Below, in pieces: positions 7,597 to 15,907 of a stretch of DNA of 21,702 bases (the first letter of the stretch is position 1; each line of letters begins with the position of its first letter). The stretch lies in NCBI GenBank assembly GCA_030619245.1, contig JAUXBS010000001.1, positions 1 to 21,702 of the forward strand, written 5' to 3'. The notes under the pieces were generated by a model. It saw nothing but the letters and a program-made list of their open reading frames with translations. It searched no databases and was not told the DNA's origin. The translations under genes and the position numbers were made by a program. The DNA is from Clostridia bacterium. GTDB taxonomy: Bacteria > UBA6262 > WVXT01 > JAUXBS01.

Positions 7597-7788
7597 ATGG
7601 CGAGGAAAATTAACAGGGATAAATTTATTAATGATTTTATGTTTTTTGATGATGAAAATAACAGTTTAAACAAATATTTGACCAGATCAAAAGTGTCCCA
7701 GCAAGAGAAAGAAGAGGTTTTTTTAAGGATTTTGGAAGAGTATATTGAGTATAGTGCAAACTTAAAGAAAAAAGAAAAGCTGAATTAG
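7597..7788 (+). CDS. Small protein of unknown function between dprA and topA
   Basis: The 63-residue charged product has a strong ribosome site (AGGAGG at 7586-7591, 5 bases before the ATG), which supports real translation. It starts 21 bases after dprA and ends 12 bases before topA, consistent with one transcript. The sequence is predicted helical: a basic start (MARKINRDKF), an acidic Phe-rich stretch (FMFFDDENN) and a Glu-rich helix (SQQEKEEVFLRILEEYIEYS). No signal peptide, membrane segment or cysteine is present, so it is probably cytoplasmic. I do not recognise it, and no function can be assigned. Confidence 0.65.
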   Translation: MARKINRDKFINDFMFFDDENNSLNKYLTRSKVSQQEKEEVFLRILEEYIEYSANLKKKEKLN

Positions 7789-7800
7789 AATTGAGGCGTG

Positions 7801-9963
7801 ATGGGAAAGGCATTGGTAATTGTTGAGTCCCCTGCGAAGGCCAGGACAATCGGTAAGTTTCTTGGAAGCGGGTATGTCGTTAAGTCATCAATGGGGCATA
7901 TCCTGGATCTGCCGGTAAGAAAACTTGGTATTGATATTGAAAACGATTTCAAGCCAACGTATGAAGTTATTAAAGAAAAGAAAAAGATTGTAAAAGAAAT
8001 TGCGGAAGTAATTACAAAATTCAGTGAGATATATATAGCAACTGATGAAGACAGGGAGGGGGAGGCAATTGGCTGCCATTTAGTTGAGGCCTGTGGTTTA
8101 CCCATAAAAAAGGTAAAGAGGGTGGTATTTCATGAAATAACAAAAGAGGCAATTATTGAATCCTTCAAAAATACCCGGGGCATTGATTACAATATGGTGA
8201 ACGCTCAGCAGGCAAGGCGTATTATGGACCGCCTTGTGGGATATAAGATAAGCCCGCTTCTTTCAAGCAGGGTAAGGAAGGGGCTTTCTGCTGGAAGGGT
8301 ACAGTCAGCCGCCCTGCGTATAATAGTTGACCGGGAGAAAGAGATAAAGAAGTTCGCGCCGCAGGAGTACTGGTCTATTGCCTGTGAATTGAAGAAAAAG
8401 GATGCGGTTGATATGTTCAGCGCTCACCTGGCGTCAAAGGCGGGTGTTACTTATAAAAAGCTGGATATTAATAATGAAAAAACAGCAAAAGGAATAGTAA
8501 AGGAACTTAAGGGACAGGATTATATTATAAGCGGTATAAAAAAGAAGGTTAAAAAGAGGAATCCTTTTCCTCCTTTTATAACTTCTACCCTGCAACAGGA
8601 AGCTTACTTAAAGATTGGATTTTCACCGGAGAAGACAATGAGGGTAGCCCAGAATCTTTATGAGGGTGTCAAGCTTGCGGGAGGCGTTACAGGCATAATA
8701 ACTTACATGAGAACGGATTCCCTGAACATTGCATCAAGCGCGCAGAAGGAAGCGCGGAAGTGGGTGGATAAGAATATTGGTAAATCATATATTCCTGAGA
8801 GTCCCAGGATTTATAAGACCAGAAGCAAGACCGCGCAGGAAGCGCACGAAGCTATAAGGCCGGTTTCTGTTGGCCAAACACCTGATAAGATGAGGGAATA
8901 CCTCACGGGAGACCAGAATAAACTGTACAGGTTGATATGGGAGCGTTTTGTAGCAAGCCAGATGGCTTCTGCCGCATTTGATGCGGTTTCAGTTAACATA
9001 AAGGCAGGGAATTACCTTCTGGGTGTTTCCGGGCAGACCGTTAAGTTTCAAGGGTTCATGAAGGTTTACACTCAGCTGTCTGCTAAGGAATGCCATATCC
9101 CTGTTCTTGCGGAAGGGGATGTTCTGGAGTTAAAACAGGTGGATTCAAAACAGCATTTTACCGAACCTCCACCGCGTTTTAACGGGGCAAGCCTGATCAA
9201 GAATCTTGAGGCAAAAGGAATTGGAAGGCCCTCAACTTATGCTCCTATTATCAATACGATTGTGCGCCGGAGGTATGTAATTGTAAAGAAGAAACAATTT
9301 GTTCCTACAGAGATAGGATTTGTCGTTAATGATATGCTGGTGAAGCATTTCCCCGGGGTTATAGACGTAGGGTTTACTGCCCGGATGGAAGAGGAACTTG
9401 ACGAAATTGCGACAGGTGAAAAGAAGGGTGTCAGCGTGTTGAATGATTTCTATGGGCCGTTTGAAAAGACTTTAAGAAATGCGAGGGAAAAAATGGAAAA
9501 TGTAAAACCAAAAGATGAATCTACAAGTGAAGTATGTGAAAAATGCGGTAAGCCAATGGTTGTGAGGGAGGGGCGTTTCGGTAAATTTCTTGCCTGTTCC
9601 GGGTTCCCGAAATGCAGAAATGCATTTCCGCTGAATGAAAAAGGCGAAAAAATAATGCCGGAAGTGACCGATAAGGCATGTGAAAAATGCGGTAAGCCAA
9701 TGGTCATCAAGAGTGGCAGGAGGGGCAGGTTTCTTGCCTGTTCCGGTTATCCTGAGTGCAGGAATACCCGGTCTCTGGACGGGGAGGATAAAAAAGCGCC
9801 GCCTGAACCAACTGATGAAGTATGCGAAAATTGTGGCATGCCCATGGTGATAAGGACGGGCAGGAGGGGCAGGTTCATGGCATGCAGTGGTTTCCCGAAA
9901 TGCAGGAATGTTAAATCGTTGACTGCCGGCAGTGAAGAAGAGGAGAAGAAGAAGGATAAATAA
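7801..9963 (+). CDS. topA: DNA topoisomerase I (type IA)
   Basis: TopA relaxes negatively supercoiled DNA through a 5'-phosphotyrosine intermediate. The 720-residue product has an N-terminal Toprim domain (ALVIVESPAKARTIGKFLG with Glu9; TDEDREGEA with Asp82, Asp84 and Glu86) and the catalytic tyrosine in GIITYMRTDS (Tyr302). The toroid follows (SRVRKGLSAGRVQSAALR; SKTAQEAHEAIRPV; KGIGRPSTYAPII), with three C-terminal four-Cys zinc ribbons from Cys579, Cys627 and Cys675. A GTG lies in frame at 7798, but the GAGG at 7793-7796 is too close to it, and the family N-terminus fits the ATG at 7801. It follows the 63-residue gene by 12 bases and sits before xerC, as in many bacteria. Confidence 0.97.
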   Translation: MGKALVIVESPAKARTIGKFLGSGYVVKSSMGHILDLPVRKLGIDIENDFKPTYEVIKEKKKIVKEIAEVITKFSEIYIATDEDREGEAIGCHLVEACGLPIKKVKRVVFHEITKEAIIESFKNTRGIDYNMVNAQQARRIMDRLVGYKISPLLSSRVRKGLSAGRVQSAALRIIVDREKEIKKFAPQEYWSIACELKKKDAVDMFSAHLASKAGVTYKKLDINNEKTAKGIVKELKGQDYIISGIKKKVKKRNPFPPFITSTLQQEAYLKIGFSPEKTMRVAQNLYEGVKLAGGVTGIITYMRTDSLNIASSAQKEARKWVDKNIGKSYIPESPRIYKTRSKTAQEAHEAIRPVSVGQTPDKMREYLTGDQNKLYRLIWERFVASQMASAAFDAVSVNIKAGNYLLGVSGQTVKFQGFMKVYTQLSAKECHIPVLAEGDVLELKQVDSKQHFTEPPPRFNGASLIKNLEAKGIGRPSTYAPIINTIVRRRYVIVKKKQFVPTEIGFVVNDMLVKHFPGVIDVGFTARMEEELDEIATGEKKGVSVLNDFYGPFEKTLRNAREKMENVKPKDESTSEVCEKCGKPMVVREGRFGKFLACSGFPKCRNAFPLNEKGEKIMPEVTDKACEKCGKPMVIKSGRRGRFLACSGYPECRNTRSLDGEDKKAPPEPTDEVCENCGMPMVIRTGRRGRFMACSGFPKCRNVKSLTAGSEEEEKKKDK
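9535..9918 (+). repeat. Three zinc-ribbon repeats with an exact 48-codon period in topA
   Basis: Copies begin at 9535, 9679 and 9823, each with the pattern C-x2-C-G-x-PMV...G-R-x-F-x-ACSG-x-P-x-C-R-N. Copies 1 and 2 share 26 identical bases at their start, and copies 2 and 3 share a GGCAGGAGGGGCAGGTT stretch. This points to duplication or gene conversion within the gene. Confidence 0.85.
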
Positions 9964-10001
9964 GGAGACAGTTCCTTTTAAGAACAGTTTCAAATAAAAA
10001 G

Positions 10002-10889
10002 ATGGAAAAGCACACAGAAAATAATTTAAAGAAATTCGCTGTATACCTGGAATATGAGAGGAATGTTTCCAGTAATACAATAATCGCATACAATGCGGAT
10101 ATAAGGGAATTTAATAAATTTATTGAAAAGAGCGGGATAAGTTTAAGAAAGGTGAATCATCTTAATATAAGGGAATACCTGGCATTCCTGCTGGAAAAGG
10201 GTTACGGGAAAAGTACGGTTGCAAGAAAGCTGGCGAGTCTTCGTTCGTTTTATAAATACCTGATGAAGGAAAAGGTCGTCGGTAAAAACCCGCTGATTTA
10301 TGTTTCCACTCCCAAACAGGAAGAAAAAATCCCTTCATTTCTGGAATTGGAGGAGATTATTGAATTATTGAAGATGCCTGACAGGAGAACCCTGATGGGG
10401 CTGAGGGATGCTGCGATACTGGAGGTCCTTTATGGTTCCGGTATCAGGGTAAGCGAGCTCGTTAACCTCGATATCAGAAATGTGGATATTATTGGCGGGG
10501 GAGTTAAGGTAATAGGCAAGGGAAAAAAGGAAAGGCTGGTTCCAATCGGGGAGAAAGCATTGAGCTGTATTGAGGAGTACCTTGATAGGCGCAGGGAAAC
10601 CCAGGGAGAAAAATATGCGTTGTTTCTAAATAACAAAGCAGACAGAATTACCGCCAGGGGTATTAGCCGTTTGCTGTCAAAGTATGTTAAAATCATGAGT
10701 ATAAGAAAGCATGTTACACCTCATACTTTAAGGCATACATTTGCAACGCACCTTTTGAATGCGGGTTGTGATTTAAGGGCAATACAGGAAATGCTTGGTC
10801 ATGTTAATCTGTCAACAACTCAGATATATACCCATTTGTCTACACAGAGGTTAAAGAAGGTTTATAATAAGTCTCATCCCCATGCATAA
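10002..10889 (+). CDS. xerC: Tyrosine recombinase XerC/XerD type
   Basis: The 295-residue product has the SAM-like N-terminal core-binding domain (YLEYERNVSSNTIIAYNADI) and the complete catalytic set in the C-terminal domain: Arg149 (GSGIRVSEL), Lys173 (IGKGKKERLVPIG), His241 and Arg244 (PHTLRHTFATHLL), His267 (MLGHVNLSTTQIYTH) and nucleophile Tyr276. Length and motifs fit the housekeeping recombinases that resolve chromosome dimers at dif, rather than phage integrases, and the position after topA is the usual xerC place. XerC and XerD cannot be told apart with certainty by reading. The start lies 38 bases after topA and shows no Shine-Dalgarno; no alternative in-frame start exists in the gap. 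No dif site was identified in the window. Confidence 0.92.
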   Translation: MEKHTENNLKKFAVYLEYERNVSSNTIIAYNADIREFNKFIEKSGISLRKVNHLNIREYLAFLLEKGYGKSTVARKLASLRSFYKYLMKEKVVGKNPLIYVSTPKQEEKIPSFLELEEIIELLKMPDRRTLMGLRDAAILEVLYGSGIRVSELVNLDIRNVDIIGGGVKVIGKGKKERLVPIGEKALSCIEEYLDRRRETQGEKYALFLNNKADRITARGISRLLSKYVKIMSIRKHVTPHTLRHTFATHLLNAGCDLRAIQEMLGHVNLSTTQIYTHLSTQRLKKVYNKSHPHA

Positions 10890-10903
10890 GGCACAGGTTT
10901 TTT

Positions 10904-11905
10904 ATGAAGTCCAAAGAAAGAATTATAGTAGAAGAAATAGGGTGTGATGAAGAGCAGGCGAAATTATCACTGCGGGAAAGTAGTGATAACCTTCAAAAAG
11001 CAATAAAGTCAATAGCATCCACCTTTAAATTTATCGGGGTTATTAAAGGCAAGTTCATATGTGAAGATATCAACATGTATGGCTTGTTTATTGTAATTGT
11101 TAATTTACGGAAAGAGATTATTATACGGCAGGCAGCTGTTGTGACTAATAATCCGGCAATCTATGAAAATGATATGGGGTTGACCTGGCATATTTTTGAA
11201 AAACGCCTGTATGCCCTGCGCCTGCATGAGGGGAGTCTTCATGAAACAACAAGTAAATTTGAACAAAACCTGAACCGGCAGATAAGAAAAAATCATAAAC
11301 AGATTTTCTTCCAGTTGGTAAGAGAAAAAAAGGCGGGGGAATTGGCCGAACTTTTAAAATCCGGCATTTCAAAATCCCTTCCAGGCGCAAGTAACAGGTT
11401 AGTGCTTGAAATAGAGGAATTAAGCCTGAGTCAGTTCAGGGAATTAAGCGATAAGAGTGTTTCTGTTACAGAAAAGAAAAACGATAATAACAATTCCGGC
11501 AGGGAGCTGACCCTGGAAACGGAACTGGCTGAATGTAACGATGATGGTGATTTTGTTGAGGCCGATAAACTTAAGGAAAATGATACGGTTCTGGTTAGTA
11601 TTACGGATAACAGAGATACTGCTCAGTACCTTTCGAAACTTCTTGGGGGGAGGAAAAGGGATTCTATAATTCCACTGGCTGCAACGATTCAGAAAGTTGA
11701 TTGTGAGGGGAATAATCTTACTGTCGATATGAGGTTTGGCCCGGGGATTACAGGAAGGGCGCTGGTCAATAAGAAAACAAGAGTAAGAATAGTAAAAAGC
11801 CATTTTAAAAATGCTGTCAGACGAAGGATAATAATATGGTTCACAGTAGCATCGGTTATTGCAGTAGGAATAGTTTATTTTGTTCTGAAGATAGTGGTAG
11901 ATTAA
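10904..11905 (+). CDS. Unknown protein with N-terminal UBA/EF-Ts-N-like region and C-terminal membrane anchor
   Basis: The 333-residue product starts 14 bases after xerC. Residues about 7-37 (VEEIGCDEEQAKLSLRES, then AIKSI) align without gaps to the UBA-like N-domain of EF-Ts encoded 1.9 kb downstream: the G-C, K, L, E and K-A positions agree. The middle part contains amphipathic helices and a strand-rich region (MYGLFIVIVNLRKEIIIRQA). After a low-complexity Lys/Asn linker near 185-200, a compact domain follows (VLVSITDNRDTAQYLSKLLGG; IQKVDCEGNNLTVDMRFGPG; ALVNKKTRVRIV). The end is a basic stretch and one hydrophobic segment (IIIWFTVASVIAVGIVYFVL, about 310-329), so the protein is probably tail-anchored with its bulk in the cytoplasm. 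No signal peptide is seen. I do not recognise the full-length family and assign no function. Other bacteria often have hslV-hslU in this position. Confidence 0.75.
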   Translation: MKSKERIIVEEIGCDEEQAKLSLRESSDNLQKAIKSIASTFKFIGVIKGKFICEDINMYGLFIVIVNLRKEIIIRQAAVVTNNPAIYENDMGLTWHIFEKRLYALRLHEGSLHETTSKFEQNLNRQIRKNHKQIFFQLVREKKAGELAELLKSGISKSLPGASNRLVLEIEELSLSQFRELSDKSVSVTEKKNDNNNSGRELTLETELAECNDDGDFVEADKLKENDTVLVSITDNRDTAQYLSKLLGGRKRDSIIPLAATIQKVDCEGNNLTVDMRFGPGITGRALVNKKTRVRIVKSHFKNAVRRRIIIWFTVASVIAVGIVYFVLKIVVD

Positions 11906-11924
11906 AAAAGAAAGAGTAAAAGAC

Positions 11925-11985
11925 AGTCCGGCTTGAATGCGGATTGAAGTGGAGGTAAATCTGAACTTGCCTCGGGCGCTGCCCG
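11925..11985 (+). promoter_or_regulatory. Candidate structured leader of rpsB
   Basis: The 120-base gap before rpsB holds three successive hairpins: AGTCCG/CGGATT (11925-11945, 9-base loop), GAGGTAA/TTGCCTC (11952-11973, 8-base loop) and CGGGC-GCT-GCCCG (11973-11985). Hairpins 2 and 3 share a base, and the palindrome GCCCGGGC (11981-11988) allows alternative pairing. No T-run follows, so it is not an intrinsic terminator. Ribosomal protein leaders are known before rpsB in other bacteria; this one matches none I can recall in detail. Confidence 0.4.
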
Positions 11986-12025
11986 GGCCTGCCTCTATCT
12001 AAAAAAGTTCATTGAAAGGAAGTTT

Positions 12026-12805
12026 ATGATGATTGTAACAATGAAGCAGTTGCTGGAGTCCGGGGTTCACTTTGGGCATCAAACGATGAAGAGGAATCCC
12101 AAGATGTCGAAGTACATTTTTGTGGCTAGGAACGGTATCCACATTATTGACCTGCAAAAAACGATTATGATGGTAAAGGATGCTCATAAATTCATAATCG
12201 CTATCGCGAAGGAAAAAAAGGAAGTTTTATTCGTGGGGACGAAAAGGCAGGCAAAGGAAGTTATTGCCGCTGAAGCCAAGAGGTGTGAAATGCCTTATGT
12301 TAATGAACGCTGGTGGGGAGGGATGTTAACTAATTTTTCAACAATACAAAACAGTGTTAACCAGTTAAGAAAAATGGAACTCATTAATGAGGATACTTCA
12401 GGCTTGAAGAAAAAAGAACTCATAAGGATTGAAAAGGAGAGATTAAGGCTTGAGAAAGGATTGGCAGGAATAAAAAATATGACAACATTGCCGGGTGCTG
12501 TTTTTATTATTGATCCGGGAAAAGAGGATATTGCCGTTGCAGAGGCAAATAAGCTAAAAATCCCTGTTGTAGCTCTTGTGGATACTGACTGTGACCCTGA
12601 TAGAATAGATCATGTTATTCCGGGGAATGATGATGCAATAAGGGCTATCAAGCTAATAACGAATATAATGGCAAATGCGGTTCTGGAAGGAGTGGAGTTG
12701 TCCAGAAAAGAAGAAGAAAAGGAAGAGGAAGAAGAAAAGGAAAAGGAAGAAATAGGAGTGAAAGAAGAAGGAGAAGAGGAGGTTCAGGCTGATGACAGTA
12801 AATAA
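12026..12805 (+). CDS. rpsB: 30S ribosomal protein S2
   Basis: S2 is a late-assembling protein of the small ribosomal subunit. The 259-residue product has the family motifs [88 protein letters not shown] and [15 protein letters not shown]. The last 33 or so residues are a Glu/Lys-only style tail ([15 protein letters not shown]), an extension common and variable in this family. AAGGA at 12016-12020 serves ATG 12026 (spacing 5) or ATG 12029 (spacing 8). Either is possible, and the family start MxVVTMKQ-like fits both. The end overlaps tsf by 14 bases, which suggests translational coupling. Confidence 0.97.
   Translation: MMIVTMKQLLESGVHFGHQTMKRNPKMSKYIFVARNGIHIIDLQKTIMMVKDAHKFIIAIAKEKKEVLFVGTKRQAKEVIAAEAKRCEMPYVNERWWGGMLTNFSTIQNSVNQLRKMELINEDTSGLKKKELIRIEKERLRLEKGLAGIKNMTTLPGAVFIIDPGKEDIAVAEANKLKIPVVALVDTDCDPDRIDHVIPGNDDAIRAIKLITNIMANAVLEGVELSRKEEEKEEEEEKEKEEIGVKEEGEEEVQADDSK
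12776..12782 (+). promoter_or_regulatory. Shine-Dalgarno of tsf inside rpsB
   Basis: GAGGAGG lies within the Glu-rich 3' end of rpsB, 9 bases before the tsf ATG at 12792. The Glu codons of the S2 tail thus double as the tsf ribosome site, and the overlap favours coupled translation. Confidence 0.75.
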
Positions 12806-13652
12806 GGATGCAATAAAGATATTACGCGATAAGTCCGGTTGTGGTATGATGGAATGCAAAAATGCCCTGGTTGAAGCTGGAAATGATATTGAAAAAGCGC
12901 AGGAAATATTGCGTAAAACCGGCAAGGCGCAGGCAATAAAAAAAGGCAGCAGGAATACCGGGGACGGGTTGGTTAGTATATCCATTGGCGAGGAAGGAAA
13001 ATCCGGGGTGATGGTTGAAGTGGACTGTGAGACGGATTTCGTTGCCAAAACAGATGACTTTAAAAATCTGGTAAAGGATGTTATCGGGAAACTGATTACT
13101 GCTGAGAAAGTAAAAAGCGTGGAAGATATTCCCGGGGATATTAAGGATATAGTTGTTGAAAATATCGGCAGGTTAAAGGAGAATATCAAAATATCAAAAT
13201 TTACCCGTTTTACCGCCGGGTCCCCTGGTAGTTTAATTACCTTGTATATACATCCGGGTAACAAGCTTGGGGTTTTACTTGAAGTTAAATTTGACAGGGA
13301 AGAGTCAAGGAATAATGAAGAGTTGCTTATGATAGTAAAAGATATTTCAATGCAGGTAGCGGCAATGAACCCTTCCTGGGTGAAGAGCGAGGATGTCCCT
13401 GGGGATGTTGTACAAAAGGAAAAGGAAATATACAAACAGCAGGCGAAGGATTCGGGGAAACCGGAAAAAATACTTGATCAGATTGCCACGGGAAGGCTTA
13501 GGAAGTTCTATGGCCAGGTATGCCTGTTGGAACAGGAATATATCAAAGACCCCAAACAAATAGTTAAGGAAGCGCTTTCCGACGCAGGTAAGAAAACGGG
13601 AGCAGAACTTAATGTGATGCGTTTTGCAAGGTTTAAAGTGGGAGAAGAATAA
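12792..13652 (+). CDS. tsf: Elongation factor Ts
   Basis: EF-Ts regenerates EF-Tu-GTP by nucleotide exchange. The 286-residue product has the N-terminal UBA-like domain ([20 protein letters not shown]), then the EF-Tu-contact motif [11 protein letters not shown]. The core subdomains follow ([51 protein letters not shown]), matching the E. coli-like layout. It overlaps rpsB by 14 bases and is followed by pyrH after 3 bases, the standard rpsB-tsf-pyrH-frr order. The full length of the family is present. Confidence 0.97.
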   Translation: MTVNKDAIKILRDKSGCGMMECKNALVEAGNDIEKAQEILRKTGKAQAIKKGSRNTGDGLVSISIGEEGKSGVMVEVDCETDFVAKTDDFKNLVKDVIGKLITAEKVKSVEDIPGDIKDIVVENIGRLKENIKISKFTRFTAGSPGSLITLYIHPGNKLGVLLEVKFDREESRNNEELLMIVKDISMQVAAMNPSWVKSEDVPGDVVQKEKEIYKQQAKDSGKPEKILDQIATGRLRKFYGQVCLLEQEYIKDPKQIVKEALSDAGKKTGAELNVMRFARFKVGEE

Positions 13653-14396
<744 letters not shown>

Positions 14397-14432
14397 TTTT
14401 ACAGATATTTTAATGAAAGGGGATGTGAATAC

Positions 14433-14990
14433 ATGGATAAAGAAATTTACAGTAAAACGAAAAAAGCCATGGAGGATGCCGTAGAAGACCTTATGAAAGG
14501 TTTTGCGGGTATCCGTACGGGAAGAGCTTCCACATCAATACTTGAGGGTATTATGGTTGAATATTACGGCGCTTCCCTGGATTTAAAAAAGGTTGCTAAT
14601 GTTATTGTAAGGGATGCAAGGTTAATTGAAATAAAACCTTTTGATGTAAATGTTTCCGGGGCGATAGAAAAGGCTATTTTAAAATCCAATATCGGCATAT
14701 CTCCCGTGAATAACGGTAGTATTATCAGGCTTGAGGTGCCTCCGTTGACAGGTGAAAGGAGAGCGGAGTTTTCCGAGGTGGCAAAGAAATTGCAGGAGGA
14801 ACATAAGGTGGAATTAAGGAATATCAGGAGGGATGCAAATGAGGAATTAAAGGCCCTCAACCACGATAAAAAGATTTCGGAAGATAATATGCATACAGCG
14901 CTTGAAAACATACAAAAGCTAACCAATGATTGTATAAACAAGGCGGACAAACTGCTTGAAGTTAAAACAAAAGAAATAGTTGAAGTATAA
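14433..14990 (+). CDS. frr: Ribosome recycling factor
   Basis: RRF works with EF-G to split the ribosome after termination. The 185-residue product has the normal length and motifs: KGFAGIRTGRAS, VEYYGA, NVIVRDARLIEIKPFD, AIEKAILKSNIGISPVNNG, IRLEVPPLTGERRAEFSEV and ELRNIRRDANEELKALNHDK. A ribosome site (AGGGG at 14418-14422) stands 10 bases before the ATG. It lies 36 bases after pyrH. The 179 bases after its stop hold no gene but contain a hairpin at 15002-15018 (GAATCC/GGATTC, no T-run) and the inverted-repeat element described separately. Confidence 0.97.
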   Translation: MDKEIYSKTKKAMEDAVEDLMKGFAGIRTGRASTSILEGIMVEYYGASLDLKKVANVIVRDARLIEIKPFDVNVSGAIEKAILKSNIGISPVNNGSIIRLEVPPLTGERRAEFSEVAKKLQEEHKVELRNIRRDANEELKALNHDKKISEDNMHTALENIQKLTNDCINKADKLLEVKTKEIVEV

Positions 14991-15023
14991 AATATCGTAA
15001 TGAATCCATGCGGGATTCGGTTA

Positions 15024-15150
15024 TTAATCAGACACAGGACAACCAATCAATTTATTCCATTCAATACTTCGATTATTTTCACATTAGACAGGTTCAGCAC
15101 AGGCATGATTGACTGTGGACTAGATGGTTTGAAGTCCGATGTCTGATTTA
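15024..15150 (+). repeat. Inverted-repeat-bounded element before uppS (MITE-like or structured RNA)
   Basis: The 17-base ends 15024-15040 and 15134-15150 match as inverted repeats at 14 of 17 positions. As RNA this gives AATCAGACA/TGTCTGATT (9 pairs), a 2x2 internal loop, GGAC/GTCC, and AACC (15041-15044) with GGTT (15126-15129). An inner hairpin CACAG/CTGTG spans 15098-15117 with a 10-base loop. The element fills most of the frr-uppS gap and has no ORF of note. It could be a small non-autonomous mobile element or a structured leader of uppS. Confidence 0.45.
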
Positions 15151-15169
15151 TATATTTTAGAGGGTTTAT

Positions 15170-15907
15170 ATGAAAAAAGAAGAATTGATATCACGGGTGG
15201 ATAAAAACAAACTCCCACGGCATATTGCGATTATTATGGATGGTAATGGGAGGTGGGCAAAGAAGAAGAAGCTTCCTAAGATTATGGGCCACAGGCAGGG
15301 AGTGAAGGCGGTAAGGAAAACAATAAAAGCCTGTGGTGAAATCGGGGTGGAAGTGCTGACATTATATACTTTTTCCACAGAAAACTGGAAGCGTTCATCG
15401 GGTGAAGTGAGCGCTCTGATGAGTTTATTGTCCGGGACAGTAAAAAAAGAAGCAAGGAAACTGAAAGACAATAATGTAAAACTGATTATATCAGGGGATA
15501 TTGAAAAACTTAAGCCCGCATTGCAGAAGCTGCTAAAAGAAACAATGACAATCACCAGGGACAGTACGGGACTTGTTTTAAATATTGCATTGAATTACGG
15601 CGGGAGGCAGGAGATTGTACATGCCTGTAAAAGAATAGTCAGGGATGTCCGGGATAAAAAAATAAAAGCAGGTAATATTGATGAGGGTTTATTTTCAGAT
15701 TACCTGTTTACAGCAGGGCTGCCTGACCCTGAGCTTTTAATAAGGACGAGTGGTGAGTTGCGTATAAGCAACTTCCTGTTGTATCAAATAGCGTATTCGG
15801 AGATATATGTAACGAAAGTGTTATGGCCGGATTTTAATGAGAAACACCTTGTTGAGGCCATTGTTGATTTTCAAAACAGAGAACGGCGTTTCGGAAGTTC
15901 ATTATGA
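15170..15907 (+). CDS. uppS: Undecaprenyl diphosphate synthase (cis-prenyltransferase)
   Basis: UppS adds isopentenyl units in cis to farnesyl diphosphate to make the C55 lipid carrier used in peptidoglycan and glycan assembly. The 245-residue product has all family motifs: HIAIIMDGNGRWAKKKKLPK (catalytic Asp24), GHRQGVKAVR, LTLYTFSTENWKR, LNIALNYGGRQEI, GLPDPELLIRTSGELRISNF, LLYQIAYSEIY and WPDFNEKHL. Ribosome site AGAGGG lies just before the ATG. It is the start of the uppS - cdsA-like - dxr - rseP - ispG set; the cdsA-like gene overlaps its stop by 4 bases (ATGA). Confidence 0.97.
   Translation: MKKEELISRVDKNKLPRHIAIIMDGNGRWAKKKKLPKIMGHRQGVKAVRKTIKACGEIGVEVLTLYTFSTENWKRSSGEVSALMSLLSGTVKKEARKLKDNNVKLIISGDIEKLKPALQKLLKETMTITRDSTGLVLNIALNYGGRQEIVHACKRIVRDVRDKKIKAGNIDEGLFSDYLFTAGLPDPELLIRTSGELRISNFLLYQIAYSEIYVTKVLWPDFNEKHLVEAIVDFQNRERRFGSSL

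Noticed and set aside
9966..9990. GTTC/GAAC hairpin between topA and xerC as a regulatory site or dif-like site
   Set aside because: The stem is only 4 pairs, and the sequence does not show two 11-base XerC/XerD arms around a 6-base centre.
11937..12002. A 21-codon ORF (ATG at 11937) overlapping the rpsB leader hairpins, possibly a leader peptide
   Set aside because: There is no ribosome site before it, no run of regulatory codons and no attenuator-type terminator. An ORF of this length is expected by chance.
15002..15018. GAATCC/GGATTC hairpin just after frr as a terminator
   Set aside because: The stem is only 6 pairs and is followed by GGTTATTAATC, not a T-run, so intrinsic termination is unlikely.
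15129..15156. TTGAAG-N16-TATATT promoter-like pair before uppS
   Set aside because: Transcription from it would start near 15163, inside the AGAGGG ribosome site of uppS, and its -35 box lies within the inverted-repeat element. It was judged too doubtful to list.
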